This document shows positions 63,448 through 64,000 of a DNA stretch of 64,000 bases, one piece after another. A model generated the notes under the pieces. That model made no database searches. It was given only the letters and a program-made list of their open reading frames with translations, and had not been told where the DNA came from. A program made the translations under genes and the position numbers. Position 1 is the first letter of the stretch, and each line of letters starts with the position of its first letter. This DNA is from Thauera sp. (lineage in GTDB: Bacteria; Pseudomonadota; Gammaproteobacteria; Burkholderiales; Rhodocyclaceae): NCBI GenBank assembly GCA_017302295.1, contig JAFLDS010000006.1:124001-188000 (forward strand). Direction: 5' to 3'.

Positions 63448-64000
63448 TCACTCGTACTGCGTCGCCCGCTTCACCCGGCGCTGACGCACGGCCTCGGCCA
63501 GCACGTCCATCACCACCACGCTGTCCTCCCAGCCGATGCAGGCGTCAGTGATGCTCTTGCCGTACTCCAGCTCCTTGCCCGGCATCAGGTCCTGGCGGCC
63601 CTCCTTCAGGTGCGACTCGACCATCACGCCGATGATCCGGTCGTCGCCGCCCGCCATCTGCACCGCCACGTCGCGTGCCACTTCGATCTGCAGACGATGC
63701 TGCTTGCGGCTGTTCGCATGCGAGAAATCGATCATCACCTTCGCCGGCACCCCACCCGCCGCCAGATCCTTGCACGCCGCCTCGACGCTCGCCGCATCGT
63801 AGTTGGTGCTCTTGCCGCCGCGCAGGATGGCGTGGCAATCCTCGTTGCCACGGGTCGACACGATCGCCGAATGCCCCGCCTTCGTCACCGACAGGAAGTG
63901 GTGCGGCGACTGCGCCGCCTTGATCGCATCCACCGCGATCTTCACATTGCCGTCGGTACCGTTCTTGAACCCCACCGGGCACGACAGCCCCGACGCCAGT
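63448..64000 (-). CDS. aroG: 3-deoxy-7-phosphoheptulonate synthase, class I (5' part cut off)
   Basis: The C-terminal 184 codons of a DAHP synthase, the first enzyme of the shikimate pathway. The start lies beyond the right edge. Family blocks are SCPVGFKNGTDGNVKIAVDAI, HHFLSVTKAGHSAIVSTRGNEDCH, VMIDFSHANSRKQH (metal and substrate residues) and VESHLKEGRQDL with GKSITDACIGWED. It belongs to the AroF/G/H type; which feedback isoform cannot be told without the N-terminus. The gene symbol is tentative. Confidence 0.92.
   Translation of the reverse strand, partial: LASGLSCPVGFKNGTDGNVKIAVDAIKAAQSPHHFLSVTKAGHSAIVSTRGNEDCHAILRGGKSTNYDAASVEAACKDLAAGGVPAKVMIDFSHANSRKQHRLQIEVARDVAVQMAGGDDRIIGVMVESHLKEGRQDLMPGKELEYGKSITDACIGWEDSVVVMDVLAEAVRQRRVKRATQYE

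Overview
The window looks like chromosomal DNA of a GC-rich betaproteobacterium, most likely a Rhodocyclales member of the Thauera/Azoarcus/Aromatoleum group. This rests on the mix of a bacterial-type ProS with editing insert, Coq7, a CNP1-like protein, a Bordetella/Neisseria-type general porin ending in Phe, the zf-CHCC protein behind ilvE, and the pqq locus with a linked ABC operon. The genus is an inference. No rRNA, tRNA, CRISPR array, insertion sequence or phage gene was recognised. Almost all of the window is densely packed single-copy chromosomal genes.

Region 1 (1-12000) is a quinoprotein (PQQ) block. A leftward operon carries an SsuABC/TauABC-like importer followed by the ATPase, YVTN beta-propeller and periplasmic binding protein of the PQQ-dependent alcohol dehydrogenase-associated ABC system. 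The last gene runs off the left edge. A well-matching sigma-54 promoter lies in front of it. Rightward genes encode an orphan AcoR-type GAF/PAS sensory module, an HPK7-type histidine kinase and a LuxR-type response regulator. The leftward pqqABCDE operon follows, with a strong hairpin after the 24-residue pqqA.

Region 2 (12000-23000) is housekeeping and stress: prolyl aminopeptidase, rplM-rpsI, a candidate small RNA with its own promoter, C-rich loop and terminator, an OsmC-like protein, coq7, a rubrerythrin/Fe-S/DUF3501 oxidative stress module, a CBS-domain protein, rppH, proS and a lytic transglycosylase.

Region 3 (23000-29100) holds a bactofilin gene divergent from a GlrK/QseG/GlrR-like sensory operon. 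The intergenic region has two exact TGTC-N10-GACA sites, the known GlrR operator form, placed upstream of a sigma-54 promoter that points at the bactofilin gene. A small exported protein and an HD-GYP protein follow.

Region 4 (29100-48600) contains tldD, a Nit amidase, a giant AsmA-like YhdP, glnE, a CYTH-CHAD protein, sixA, an unrecognised gene, mnmA, nudJ, ilvE, small enzymes and a phosphomannomutase/phosphoglucomutase.

Region 5 (48600-55600) is a carboxylate/CoA module: a sigma-54 activator, a GntP-type permease and a fused CoA transferase. It has a textbook sigma-54 promoter with paired operators and an IHF-like site, and a tandem hot-dog thioesterase diverges from it.

Region 6 (55600-64000) has alaS, a PduO-type cobalamin adenosyltransferase, a porin, an ABC exporter half-transporter, dinB and the 3' part of a DAHP synthase gene cut by the right edge.

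A recurring theme is sigma-54 control: three promoters with GG-N10-GC spacing were found by eye, each with inverted-repeat activator sites about 120-220 bp upstream.
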